A DNA stretch of 64,000 nucleotides from CAYQUC01 sp964514215 (GTDB taxonomy: Bacteria; Pseudomonadota; Gammaproteobacteria; UBA6429; Thiohalophilaceae): contig CAZEPW010000015.1 in assembly GCA_964514215.1 (NCBI GenBank), forward strand, positions 4,277-68,276, written 5' to 3'. A model generated the notes under the pieces. That model was given only the letters and a program-made list of their open reading frames with translations, searched no databases and was not told where the DNA came from. Positions within the stretch are counted from its first letter, which is position 1. Every line of letters begins with the position of its first letter. Positions 46,606 through 54,903 of the stretch are shown in pieces. The position numbers and the translations under genes are program-made.

Positions 46606-47448
46606 CTAAAATAATGCTAATAGTTCTGCTGCTTGGTTGCGTTGCGAACCTTTACAGCTAATAAACCGTCGAACACTGAATTGTTTTATTGCCAATGCAC
46701 TGCTATAAGATTGCTGTGTAAAACTAGTGTTATGGTTTGAAATTAACACGGGTATACCTTTGTTTGATAATTTTTTCGCCATATCGGCTAATTGAATTTG
46801 TTGTGTTTCATTAAAACCACCTGTGCTGTAGCTTGTGAAATTTGCTGATTTTGTTAATGGCACATAAGGTGGGTCACAATATATTACGTCTCCATCACGA
46901 GCTTTACTCATTATCTTTGAAAAATCGGAATGTTTGAATATCGCTTTACGAGATTTTTTGTGAAAAAACAGCATTTCTTTTTCTGGGAAATACGGTTTAT
47001 TATAACGACCGAATGGAACGTTAAATCCACCTTTTTGATTATAGCGACATAAACCATTATAACCATGCCGATTAAAGTATAAAAATAAAATGGCTTTTCT
47101 TTCAGGGTTTTTGGTTCGGTTAAATTCTTCTCGATATTTATAATAAACGTCTTCATTATTATTTTTTATTGTAAACATACGGCGACATTTTTTAATAAAA
47201 TCAGCGCCGTCTTTTTTTAAATAATTATATAGATTTATTAAATCAGGGTTGTTATCGGCAATGATATAACGCGAATAATTGCTGTTTAAAAAAACTGCAG
47301 CGGCGCCAGCAAATGGTTCAATGAGTCTTTTTCCTTGAGGTAATATTTCGTTGATGTGAGATAAAACTCGATATTTATTACCCGCCCATTTTAAAAATGG
47401 ACGATGTTTTTCTATAATATCAAGAGTTTTTATAGTATTTTTTTTCAT
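46606..47448 (-). CDS. dam: DNA adenine methylase (Dam)
   Basis: 280 residues. Motif I FLKWAGNKYRVL (about 17-28) binds S-adenosylmethionine, IEPFAGAAAVFLN follows, and motif IV is DPPY in VIYCDPPYVPLTKSANF. These, and the size, match Dam-type GATC methylases rather than restriction-associated enzymes; no restriction gene is adjacent. The gene begins inside the stop of argA (4-bp overlap), so it is translationally coupled to arginine biosynthesis, an unusual setting since dam commonly follows aroB or damX-like genes. Confidence 0.92.
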   Translation of the reverse strand: MKKNTIKTLDIIEKHRPFLKWAGNKYRVLSHINEILPQGKRLIEPFAGAAAVFLNSNYSRYIIADNNPDLINLYNYLKKDGADFIKKCRRMFTIKNNNEDVYYKYREEFNRTKNPERKAILFLYFNRHGYNGLCRYNQKGGFNVPFGRYNKPYFPEKEMLFFHKKSRKAIFKHSDFSKIMSKARDGDVIYCDPPYVPLTKSANFTSYSTGGFNETQQIQLADMAKKLSNKGIPVLISNHNTSFTQQSYSSALAIKQFSVRRFISCKGSQRNQAAELLALF

Positions 47449-48776
47449 TTTATGTTTTTAATAAAAATTTTTGAATTACGTTGATAGTTATACAAAGAAC
47501 GTTTTTTTATGGGTAAATCTTCGAATTCGGCCGTCACAAATTTACGTTCTAAAAACCAATGTGCTGATTGAGTTGTGAGCACATATAGTTTTGTTATTTT
47601 ATCTTGGTTTGCTTTTCGCTCTATGTAATTTAGTAATGTGTCACCACGGGTTTGGTTTGAATATTGAGGATGTACGGCAAGGCAGGCAAGTTCTGCAATA
47701 CGTTCATCTGTATAAGGATAATAAGATGCACAAGCCACAATCATGCCGTCACGTTCAGTAACAATAAAATGTTCAATTTCCAACTCAAGTTGTTCACGTG
47801 AACGTCGTACTAATATTCCTTGTTGTTCTAGTGGTGCTATTAATTCTAATATGCCGCCAATATCATCTAACCCTGCTTGGCGTGTTCCTTCGAAGCGCTC
47901 TGATGTTATTAATGAACCAATGCCATCTCGTGAAAATAACTCTAGCAATAGTGCGCCATCAATATGCCTGTTAATTAAATGACAACGTTTAACGCCAGCA
48001 TCACAAGCGCTTATCGCACTGCGTAAACAATATTCGATTGGTTTTGAATTAAATTTATTCGAGTTTAAAATTTTCTCTGCTTGTTTTAACGTTAATTCAT
48101 GTAACAGCGTATTTTCACTATCGATTATTCCATCGACATTTGTTAAATAAATTAATTTTTCAGCTTGAAGTGATTTAGCAACAGCCATTGCAACATCTTC
48201 AGCATGTAAGTTGAATACTTCTCCTGTCGGGGAGTAGCCCAAAGGTGAAATTAATACCATGGTATTTTTAACCAGATGACTCCGAATTGCTTCCTTGTCT
48301 ATGTTTCTAACGATACCGGTATGCGCGAAATCAATGCCATTTTGTACACCGAGAGGACGTGCGGTGATCATATTTCCGGATACCACTCTTATCAAAGCAC
48401 CATGCATGGGTGAGTTTGCTAGGCCCATCGATAATTGCGCTTCAATTTCTACTCGACTACTGCCAATGGCCTCAATAACACTTGGAAGCGCGGCATCATC
48501 TGTGATACGCATATTATTTTCATACTGGCATTGGATATTTTGTTGTTGTAATCGTTTTTCTATCTGAGGACGAGCGCCATGAACTAGCACTAACTGCACA
48601 CCGAGGCTATTTAATAAGGCTATATCGTGTACTAATGTTGAAAATTGTTCATCCACTAACATTTCACCACCAAAGCTGATGACAAAAGTTTGATCTCGAA
48701 AGGCGTGTATATACGGCGCGGAACTTCTAAACCACGATACAAATTTGGGATTGCTGATATTGTTGGTGTTGTTCAC
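47445..48776 (-). CDS. argA: N-acetylglutamate synthase (amino-acid acetyltransferase)
   Basis: 443 residues, the classical two-domain ArgA. The amino-acid-kinase-like domain (about 20-285) carries FVISFGGEML, LVHGARPQIEKRL and LISPLGYSPTGEVFNL and is the site of arginine feedback in relatives. The GNAT acetyltransferase domain (about 295-440) has ACLAVHPQYSNQTRGDTLL for acetyl-CoA binding. It catalyses the first step of arginine synthesis from glutamate and acetyl-CoA. argE lies 740 bp away on the same strand. Confidence 0.96.
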   Translation of the reverse strand: MNNTNNISNPKFVSWFRSSAPYIHAFRDQTFVISFGGEMLVDEQFSTLVHDIALLNSLGVQLVLVHGARPQIEKRLQQQNIQCQYENNMRITDDAALPSVIEAIGSSRVEIEAQLSMGLANSPMHGALIRVVSGNMITARPLGVQNGIDFAHTGIVRNIDKEAIRSHLVKNTMVLISPLGYSPTGEVFNLHAEDVAMAVAKSLQAEKLIYLTNVDGIIDSENTLLHELTLKQAEKILNSNKFNSKPIEYCLRSAISACDAGVKRCHLINRHIDGALLLELFSRDGIGSLITSERFEGTRQAGLDDIGGILELIAPLEQQGILVRRSREQLELEIEHFIVTERDGMIVACASYYPYTDERIAELACLAVHPQYSNQTRGDTLLNYIERKANQDKITKLYVLTTQSAHWFLERKFVTAEFEDLPIKKRSLYNYQRNSKIFIKNIK

Positions 48777-48925
48777 TGTATTCTGTCTATCAAAATGAAT
48801 TTATGAGCAAAATATTCATAATACCTTTGAATTTGCTATAAGTATCGCAGATAAGATCCTGATATGACAGTAATTTTTGTAATTAAAAGTGTCAAAAAAT
48901 AATCACTTTTTGTCATTTGCCCCGT

Positions 48926-49498
48926 TTAATGCGAATAGTGGTGTCCGTGGTGGTTTATACGGCGATGGCTCCGATAATGGGGATAATAGTATAACGAGTC
49001 GCTATACCAATAATAATAGTTGTCGTTGTAATAGGGATTGTAATCATAGTAGCTGCGTGTTGGCCATAGCAGGTGTTTTTCAACGGTGATAACGGGAAAT
49101 TCATAATCAAATTCGCCTACTTTACCTTGTTTGATGCCATCTAGTTTTCCAATAATCGTAATTTCACGATTTTTTGTATAGGTATTTGGTTCGATAAAAT
49201 TGCTGAAGTTGGCAATGAAACGTCGGGTTCCTTCTCGGCCATAATAAATGGGGCGTGCCTGATTATCGAGTGGATAACCTAAGATAATGATTTGTGAGAA
49301 ATCTTTTTTGTTAATCGTTTCTAATATTGTACCACCCCAACGAACTGTATGTCCTAAAGCCGATTCTAAATCAGCTTGTTCTAGTGGCGTTAATGCTTGG
49401 GCCTTATCAATTTGGAGAATTAAAGGCGGCTTAGTTGCTGCGCACGACGTTAGCATTAAAGCAGTTAGAACAATGATGATTTTATTTAGTTTGACCAT
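48926..49498 (-). CDS. Slp-family outer membrane lipoprotein
   Basis: 190 residues. The lipobox is LTSC (Cys 19), with Ala at +2 consistent with outer-membrane sorting. The central part (about 45-140) matches the Slp family: VRWGGTILE, TQIIILGYPLD-like strand, GRFIANFSNFIEPNTYTKNREITIIGKL (read as separate strands). The last 50 residues are exceptionally rich in Tyr, His, Asn and Asp (repeated YYN/YY and HH words), which is not part of the basic family and might bind metal ions; that is inference. Slp proteins are starvation or acid-stress lipoproteins in enterobacteria. Confidence 0.88.
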   Translation of the reverse strand: MVKLNKIIIVLTALMLTSCAATKPPLILQIDKAQALTPLEQADLESALGHTVRWGGTILETINKKDFSQIIILGYPLDNQARPIYYGREGTRRFIANFSNFIEPNTYTKNREITIIGKLDGIKQGKVGEFDYEFPVITVEKHLLWPTRSYYDYNPYYNDNYYYWYSDSLYYYPHYRSHRRINHHGHHYSH

Positions 49499-49516
49499 AT
49501 AGGCTTCGACCTCAAG

Positions 49517-50686
49517 TTAATGCAGAGGTTGCGTTTGAACACAAAATTTTTCAATTAAATTCTTTAAAAGCGACACAGTTGGCTTTAACGATGCTGTATC
49601 AATATATTCATCGGGCTGGTGAGCTTGTGCGATGTTTCCGGGGCCTAAAATAACGGTATCAATGCCCATTGAGTTAAAATAAGGTGCTTCTGTGCAATAA
49701 GCTGCCGTTTCTGCGTGACTCCCCGTTAACTGCTCTGCGATTTTGATAATTTCAGAGTTAGTTGCTGTTAACATGGGTTCGGTGCCATGAATCAACGGTT
49801 TTATATCAATTTGATAATTACTAGAGTCAACCACTTTTGAAACTCGGGCTGCCAGCTCTTCGCGACATTCAATTAAACTCATTCCGGGTAGTGGCCGTAA
49901 ATCAATTTGCAACTCGCATTCACCACAAATTCGGTTTGGGTTATCACCACCATGAATATGTCCAAAATTTAGTGTTGGAACAGGAACGAGAAATCGATCA
50001 TCATAATTAGTGGCTTGTAATTCTTCTCGCCATTTTTTTATTTCCTGCATAACGTCCATCATTGCTTCCATGGCATTAAAGCCATACGCTGGATTACTCG
50101 AATGTCCCGAGCGTCCGATTATGGAAATAGATTCCATAATAATACCTTTATGTGCGTGGATGGGCTTGAGGTTAGTTGGTTCGCCAACAACAGCAAAACG
50201 AGCATTTGGACGTTTTAGTCTAACTAAATCTCGTGCACCAGACATTGAGCTTTCTTCATCAGCCGTTGCGAGAATGATAAGAGGTTGTTTTAAGTCACTT
50301 GCATTGAAGTCTCGAGCCGCTTCAATAGCTAAAGCAATGAATGATTTCATATCAGCAGAGCCCAAGCCGTATAATTTATTATTTTCTTGGGTAATCCTAA
50401 AGGGATCGTGTTGCCAACGACCGTCATCATAGGGCACGGTATCGGTATGGCCCGATAATACTAATCCACCAGAGCCGGTTCCGAGAGTTGCAATTAAATT
50501 GGCTTTATTTTCTTGATTTGGGATAGTTAAAATGTCTATTGAAAAACCTGCGGTTTCGAGCCAATCAGCAAGTAAGTCAATCACATTTCGATTGCTAAGA
50601 TCATATGCTGGGTTAACACTACTGATTGATGGAGTAGCGATTAATTCACTAATCATTGTCAGTAATGGCGGCACAAGCTTTTTCAT
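49517..50686 (-). CDS. argE: Acetylornithine deacetylase
   Basis: 389 residues of the M20 metallopeptidase-like family. Zinc-ligand motifs LSGHTDTVPYDDGRW (His and Asp with general Asp), GLGSADMKSFIALA, TADEESSMSGA (catalytic Glu), and the late ligands in EAPYF and GPGNIAQAHQPDEYI are present. It deacetylates N-acetylornithine to ornithine, the fifth step of arginine synthesis in the linear pathway, fitting with argA nearby. The length matches the E. coli enzyme. Confidence 0.95.
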   Translation of the reverse strand: MKKLVPPLLTMISELIATPSISSVNPAYDLSNRNVIDLLADWLETAGFSIDILTIPNQENKANLIATLGTGSGGLVLSGHTDTVPYDDGRWQHDPFRITQENNKLYGLGSADMKSFIALAIEAARDFNASDLKQPLIILATADEESSMSGARDLVRLKRPNARFAVVGEPTNLKPIHAHKGIIMESISIIGRSGHSSNPAYGFNAMEAMMDVMQEIKKWREELQATNYDDRFLVPVPTLNFGHIHGGDNPNRICGECELQIDLRPLPGMSLIECREELAARVSKVVDSSNYQIDIKPLIHGTEPMLTATNSEIIKIAEQLTGSHAETAAYCTEAPYFNSMGIDTVILGPGNIAQAHQPDEYIDTASLKPTVSLLKNLIEKFCVQTQPLH

Positions 50687-50754
50687 AGTCTCTGCACAGT
50701 ATTTAATATAAAGTACTATTTAACAAATGCCCAATGCATTGGTATTACTTGAGA

Positions 50755-51432
50755 TTAATAATCCCAGGAACTTTTCTTTTTCCACTTAATTTTAGGGATT
50801 ATAATGCCAATCATCATCCCAAATATTAAAACTAAAGCCCCGGCAATAAACCATGTGCGGCTATCACGCTCTTTAAGAATTTGGTTTTCTTGAGTAAGCC
50901 GTTGGAGATCGTGCTCCAATGTAACATTTAATTTTTTTAGCTTTTTATTATCGTTATCAAGTTCGATGGGGCGGCTGGCAATTTTGCTAAAATGTCTATT
51001 TTCCTTTTCTAAATCGGTTTTAGTATTTAGCAATTTATTTCGTTCAGATTCTAATTCAGATTTTGTTGAAGACAGGTTTTTCGTTTTTATTTTTAGCTTC
51101 GATAGTTCTTCTTTGAGGCGTTGGGTGGTTGCAGTTGCTTTTTCAATTAAATTTCGTGCGACCGGATCATCCTGTAAGTATTGAGTTCTTACCCAACCCT
51201 CAGTTTGGTCTTCCATTCGGACCATAGTATATCCGGTATCTGTTTCCTCTAGGATTTCTAATTTGGCGCCACTGTGTAAAGTTCTAATGATTTTATTCGC
51301 ATTGCCCGGGCCGGTTCTTAGTGTTATGCGTAATATATCAGTGACGTATTTATCTTGAGCAATAGCGCTGGCACTATAGGTTAACGTACTTATTAGAAAC
51401 AAAACTAATATGCGATTGGCAGATAAATACAT
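50755..51432 (-). CDS. TIGR04211-type SH3 domain protein with coiled coil and C-terminal membrane anchor
   Basis: 225 residues: a signal peptide to about residue 25 (ASAIAQ), a bacterial SH3 domain (about 28-92, LRTGPGNANKIIRTL... GWVRTQYL), a long coiled coil (about 95-185) and a C-terminal membrane helix with KIKWKKK outside. This is the YgiM-like architecture found next to various housekeeping genes in proteobacteria. The SH3 domain presumably binds cell-wall material; the specific role is not established. It is divergent from phoB. Confidence 0.87.
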   Translation of the reverse strand: MYLSANRILVLFLISTLTYSASAIAQDKYVTDILRITLRTGPGNANKIIRTLHSGAKLEILEETDTGYTMVRMEDQTEGWVRTQYLQDDPVARNLIEKATATTQRLKEELSKLKIKTKNLSSTKSELESERNKLLNTKTDLEKENRHFSKIASRPIELDNDNKKLKKLNVTLEHDLQRLTQENQILKERDSRTWFIAGALVLIFGMMIGIIIPKIKWKKKSSWDY

Positions 51433-51562
51433 ATATCCCTCTAAATATTTGATTTTTATGATTATGACGGTAGTCTATATAATAGTATGTTGCTTGCTGT
51501 TGTGGAATACTAAATGTTATATTTTTGTTGCTGATAGCACAATATTTAGCAATTACACACAA

Positions 51563-51580
51563 TTGTCATATCACTGTAAC
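51563..51580 (+). promoter_or_regulatory. Pho box upstream of phoB
   Basis: TTGTCAT-ATCA-CTGTAAC matches the 7-4-7 layout of the PhoB box (two CTGTCAT-like half-sites in 11-bp register). It lies about 95 bp before the phoB start and implies autoregulation of phoB-phoR under phosphate limitation. Confidence 0.8.
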
Positions 51581-51674
51581 ATAATTTCGATGTAATACTA
51601 CAATATGCTATTTACATGTAATAACACACAAGTACCAGAATTAATTCAAATAGTCGTTAGAGAGGCAATTTGCG

Positions 51675-52370
51675 GTGGATAACAGTTTAGTCTTACTGGT
51701 GGAAGACGAAGCCGCAATCCGAGAAATGTTACAGTTTTCTCTAGAACGGGCTGGCTTTGAGTTGGTTTTGTCTAATGAAGTTAATGCTGCAAAAAAATGT
51801 ATCCAACAACAAATTCCTGATATTATATTGTTGGATTGGATGTTGCCGGGCATTAGTGGAATTGAGTTTGCTAAGCTGCTCCGAAAAACCGAAAATACCA
51901 GTCAAATTCCAATTATTATGATCACTGCGCGTACCGAAGAAGATGATATAATCCTCGCTTTAGATGCGGGTGCTGATGATTATATTACTAAACCTTTTTC
52001 CACTAAGGAATTAGTTGCTCGAATAAAATCAGTGTTACGCCGTAGTAAACCCGATAATAGTGGTGAAACAATCAAAATTCAGAATTTAATTTTAGATCCT
52101 GTCAGCCAACGTGTCACGATTGATAATAACTCGGTTAATCTGGGGCCTTTAGAATACCGTTTACTGCATTTCTTTATGACTCATTCTGAACGCGTTTTTT
52201 CACGTTCGCAATTATTAGATTTTATTTGGGGTGAAAACGTCTATATTGATGAGCGAACCGTTGATGTTCACATTCGTCGCTTACGTAAGGTGATATCCGT
52301 TAGTGGATGCGATCGTTTTGTGCAAACTGTACGAGGATCTGGCTATCGATTTTCAACTAAAGAGAATTAA
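51675..52370 (+). CDS. phoB: Phosphate regulon response regulator PhoB
   Basis: 231 residues from GTG 51675, with AGAGAGG 10 bases upstream. The receiver domain (1-122) has E10-D11, phosphoacceptor D54 (LLDWMLPG) and the TGADDYITKPFS-like Lys region. The winged-helix output domain (about 130-230) shows GPLEYRLLHFFMTHSERVFSRSQLL and RTVDVHIRRLRKVI. phoR starts 3 bases after the stop. The Pho boxes in front of phoB, pstS and pstC and the Pho-like repeats in front of the porin are its expected targets. Confidence 0.97.
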   Translation: MDNSLVLLVEDEAAIREMLQFSLERAGFELVLSNEVNAAKKCIQQQIPDIILLDWMLPGISGIEFAKLLRKTENTSQIPIIMITARTEEDDIILALDAGADDYITKPFSTKELVARIKSVLRRSKPDNSGETIKIQNLILDPVSQRVTIDNNSVNLGPLEYRLLHFFMTHSERVFSRSQLLDFIWGENVYIDERTVDVHIRRLRKVISVSGCDRFVQTVRGSGYRFSTKEN

Positions 52371-52373
52371 TCA

Positions 52374-53702
52374 TTGAAAAATGATTGGCTAAATGAGATT
52401 GTACGGATAATATGGTTGATCTTGGCTGCTATTGTTATTGGATTGGTAGTTGATAACGTTTTGCTTTGTGTTAGTTTTGTGATGTTTTTTTTATTAGTTT
52501 GGTATCTTTATAATCTTAGAACTATCGTTATATGGTTTGAAAAAGGTAAAAAATATTCTCCTCCAACGTCAATAGGTATCTTTGGCGACTTATTTAATAA
52601 TCTTTATCGCCTTCAAAAACAACAACGCCGGCGTAATAAACGCTTAGTCAATTTAATTTCACGTTTTAAAGAATCCACCAAGGCAATGCCTGATGGCATT
52701 ATCATCTTACAAGAAAATGGTGAAATAGAATGGTGGAATACTGCGGCTGTCAAATTGGTTAATTTAAATTATCCTAATGATGTTGGGCAACGTATTACGA
52801 ATTTATTACGTCACCCCAATTTTTTTCGATATTATAATTTAAGTGATAAGACTAAAAAAATAAAAATACCATCACCCATTGATGATCAAAAAATAATTAC
52901 GATACGTATTATACCTTATGGTAATCATCAGCAGTTGGTTATGGTTCGAGATATAACATTAATCCAACGAGTTGAAGACATGCAGCGAGATTTTGTTGCT
53001 AATATATCTCATGAATTAAGAACGCCAATTACCGTGATGAGTGGTTTTTTAGAAGAGTTTGAACAAACGCAACCTGATGATAAAGAACAATGGCAGCACT
53101 ATATTAGATTAATGCAAGATCAGTCATCTCGTATGCGTAATTTAGTCGAAGATTTAATGATGTTATCTCGCTTAGAGCATGAAAATAGTAAATTGCAACG
53201 TGATGTCGTTAATGTTCCTTTCATTATTCATTCATTAAAAGAAGAAGCTGAATTATTAAGCTCCAATCGGCAACATCAATTTAAATTTGATGTTGATAAT
53301 GATTTATATCTTCATGGCGATGCTAAAGCTATTGATAGCGCTTTTTCAAATTTAATTTTTAATGCCATTAATTATTCACCTGAAGGATCAATTATTAATA
53401 TTAAATGGTGCCAAGACAGTAATGGAGCATATTTTTCAGTCGAAGATCACGGCATCGGTATTCCAACACAACATATTTCCCGTTTAACTGAGCGATTTTA
53501 TCGAGTTGATGTGGCGCGATCCCGTGATTCTGGTGGTTCTGGTTTGGGGCTTGCGATAGTTAACAATGTTTTAGTTCGACACAATGCGACGTTACAAATT
53601 GAAAGTAAAGTTGGCCGGGGTAGTACCTTTATATGTAATTTCTCTGCAGAGTCAATTAAACAAAAAAACGATGTTTTATCAAATCAATCCGATGGTAATT
53701 AA
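52374..53702 (+). CDS. phoR: Phosphate regulon sensor kinase PhoR
   Basis: 442 residues from a TTG start directly after phoB. Two N-terminal membrane helices (about 8-45) carry almost no periplasmic loop, as in E. coli PhoR. A charged linker, a PAS domain (about 95-200), a HisKA domain with H213 in NISHELRTPI, and a HATPase_c domain with N-box, DHGIGIP and GSGLGLAIV follow. It senses the state of the Pst transporter via PhoU rather than an external ligand. Confidence 0.96.
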   Translation: MKNDWLNEIVRIIWLILAAIVIGLVVDNVLLCVSFVMFFLLVWYLYNLRTIVIWFEKGKKYSPPTSIGIFGDLFNNLYRLQKQQRRRNKRLVNLISRFKESTKAMPDGIIILQENGEIEWWNTAAVKLVNLNYPNDVGQRITNLLRHPNFFRYYNLSDKTKKIKIPSPIDDQKIITIRIIPYGNHQQLVMVRDITLIQRVEDMQRDFVANISHELRTPITVMSGFLEEFEQTQPDDKEQWQHYIRLMQDQSSRMRNLVEDLMMLSRLEHENSKLQRDVVNVPFIIHSLKEEAELLSSNRQHQFKFDVDNDLYLHGDAKAIDSAFSNLIFNAINYSPEGSIINIKWCQDSNGAYFSVEDHGIGIPTQHISRLTERFYRVDVARSRDSGGSGLGLAIVNNVLVRHNATLQIESKVGRGSTFICNFSAESIKQKNDVLSNQSDGN

Positions 53703-53703
53703 G

Positions 53704-53743
53704 TTGTAATAAAACTGTAAACGGTATTTCACATTAGTGTCAT
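53704..53743 (+). promoter_or_regulatory. Tandem Pho boxes upstream of pstS
   Basis: Four half-sites follow each other in exact 11-bp steps: TTGTAAT (53704), CTGTAAA (53715), ATTTCAC (53726) and GTGTCAT (53737). This is two consecutive Pho boxes 65-105 bp before the pstS start, arguing for strong PhoB activation. Confidence 0.78.
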
Positions 53744-53807
53744 AAATATCAATAATAATAAAAACATAAAATATTAATCTTTTTTATCAAACTCAAAGGT
53801 ATTATTC

Positions 53808-54797
53808 ATGATTACAAACAAGAAAAAATTATTTGCGTTGACAATGATCGCAACGCTAATGACAGCAGGGTTATCTTCTAATGAGGTTTATGCTGCAAGT
53901 AAAGTCGATTCAAATATAATTGATTATAAGACGGTTAGTGGTATATCCGGTAATCTTAGTAGTGTTGGTTCAGATACTTTGGCAAATTTAATGACATTAT
54001 GGGCTGAAGATTTTAAACGTAATTATCCTAATGTTAATATACAAATCCAAGCTGCTGGTTCTTCAACTGCACCTCCAGCTTTAACAGAAAGCACTTCAAA
54101 CTTAGGACCAATGAGCCGAAAAATGAAGTCGAAAGAAATAGCCTCGTTTGAGAAACGTTATGGTTATAAACCAACAGCGATTGCTGTTGCGATAGATGCT
54201 TTAGCTGTTTATGTGAATAAAGATAATCCGATAAAAGGTATGAGTATTCCTCAAGTTGATGCCATATTTTCTGCCACACGAAAATGCGGCAATAATGCTG
54301 ATATTAAAAAATGGGGTGATTTAGATTTAATAGGAAGCTGGAAAAATAAATCCATTCAAATTTTTGGACGCAATTCTGTTTCAGGTACTTATGGTTATTT
54401 TAAGAAAAAAGCTTTATGCAAAGGGGACTATAAAAGTAATGTTAATGAGCAGCCTGGTTCTGCATCTGTTGTACAATCAGTCACGGCTTCATTGAACGGA
54501 ATTGGTTATTCAGGCATTGGTTATAAAACCTCAGGCGTTAAAGCTGTGCCATTAGCGAAAAAATCAGGTCAAAAATTTATTACGGCATCTGCTGAAAATG
54601 CCATTAATGGTAGTTACCCATTAGCTCGCTTTTTATATGTGTATGTTAATAAAAAACCCAATAAACCATTAGCACCATTGGAGAGAGAGTTTATTAAACT
54701 TGTTATGTCAAAACAAGGGCAGCAAGTGGTGATTAAAGATGGCTACATTCCATTACCGTTTAAAGTTGTTCAAAAGCAATTAGCAAAATTAAAATAG
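53808..54797 (+). CDS. pstS: Phosphate ABC transporter substrate-binding protein PstS
   Basis: 329 residues with a signal peptide ending near VYAAS (about residue 28). The PBP fold has the phosphate-contact segments GSDTLANLM, AGSSTAPPAL, MSRKMKS, FGRNSVSGTYGYFKK and GIGYSGIG. It resembles the Pseudomonas/Vibrio-type PstS rather than E. coli PstS. It delivers phosphate to PstC-PstA-PstB, encoded after a terminator and a separate Pho box. Confidence 0.93.
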   Translation: MITNKKKLFALTMIATLMTAGLSSNEVYAASKVDSNIIDYKTVSGISGNLSSVGSDTLANLMTLWAEDFKRNYPNVNIQIQAAGSSTAPPALTESTSNLGPMSRKMKSKEIASFEKRYGYKPTAIAVAIDALAVYVNKDNPIKGMSIPQVDAIFSATRKCGNNADIKKWGDLDLIGSWKNKSIQIFGRNSVSGTYGYFKKKALCKGDYKSNVNEQPGSASVVQSVTASLNGIGYSGIGYKTSGVKAVPLAKKSGQKFITASAENAINGSYPLARFLYVYVNKKPNKPLAPLEREFIKLVMSKQGQQVVIKDGYIPLPFKVVQKQLAKLK

Positions 54798-54814
54798 GCG
54801 TGAAGCAACATTAC

Positions 54815-54841
54815 AAAACCTCGGGCTACCGGGGTTTTTGT
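54815..54841 (+). terminator. Terminator or attenuator between pstS and pstC
   Basis: AAACCTCGG (54816-54824) and CCGGGGTTT (54829-54837) form a 9-bp stem with a G-T pair, 4-base loop GCTA, then TT. It would allow more pstS than pstCAB transcript, as is usual for binding proteins. Confidence 0.82.
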
Positions 54842-54863
54842 TTGTATTATGGTAAATATGTTA

Positions 54864-54881
54864 CTGTCACAATACTGTAAT
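54864..54881 (+). promoter_or_regulatory. Pho box upstream of pstC
   Basis: CTGTCAC-AATA-CTGTAAT is a near-consensus 7-4-7 Pho box 23 bp before the pstC start. It shows that pstC-pstA-pstB-phoU can be switched on independently of pstS. Confidence 0.82.
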
Positions 54882-54903
54882 ATAAACAAATTAATATTAC
54901 ATC

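Noticed and set aside
46606..47448. Methylase as part of a restriction-modification or phage defence island
   Set aside because: The motifs are those of Dam, it is coupled to argA, and no nuclease or defence gene is nearby.
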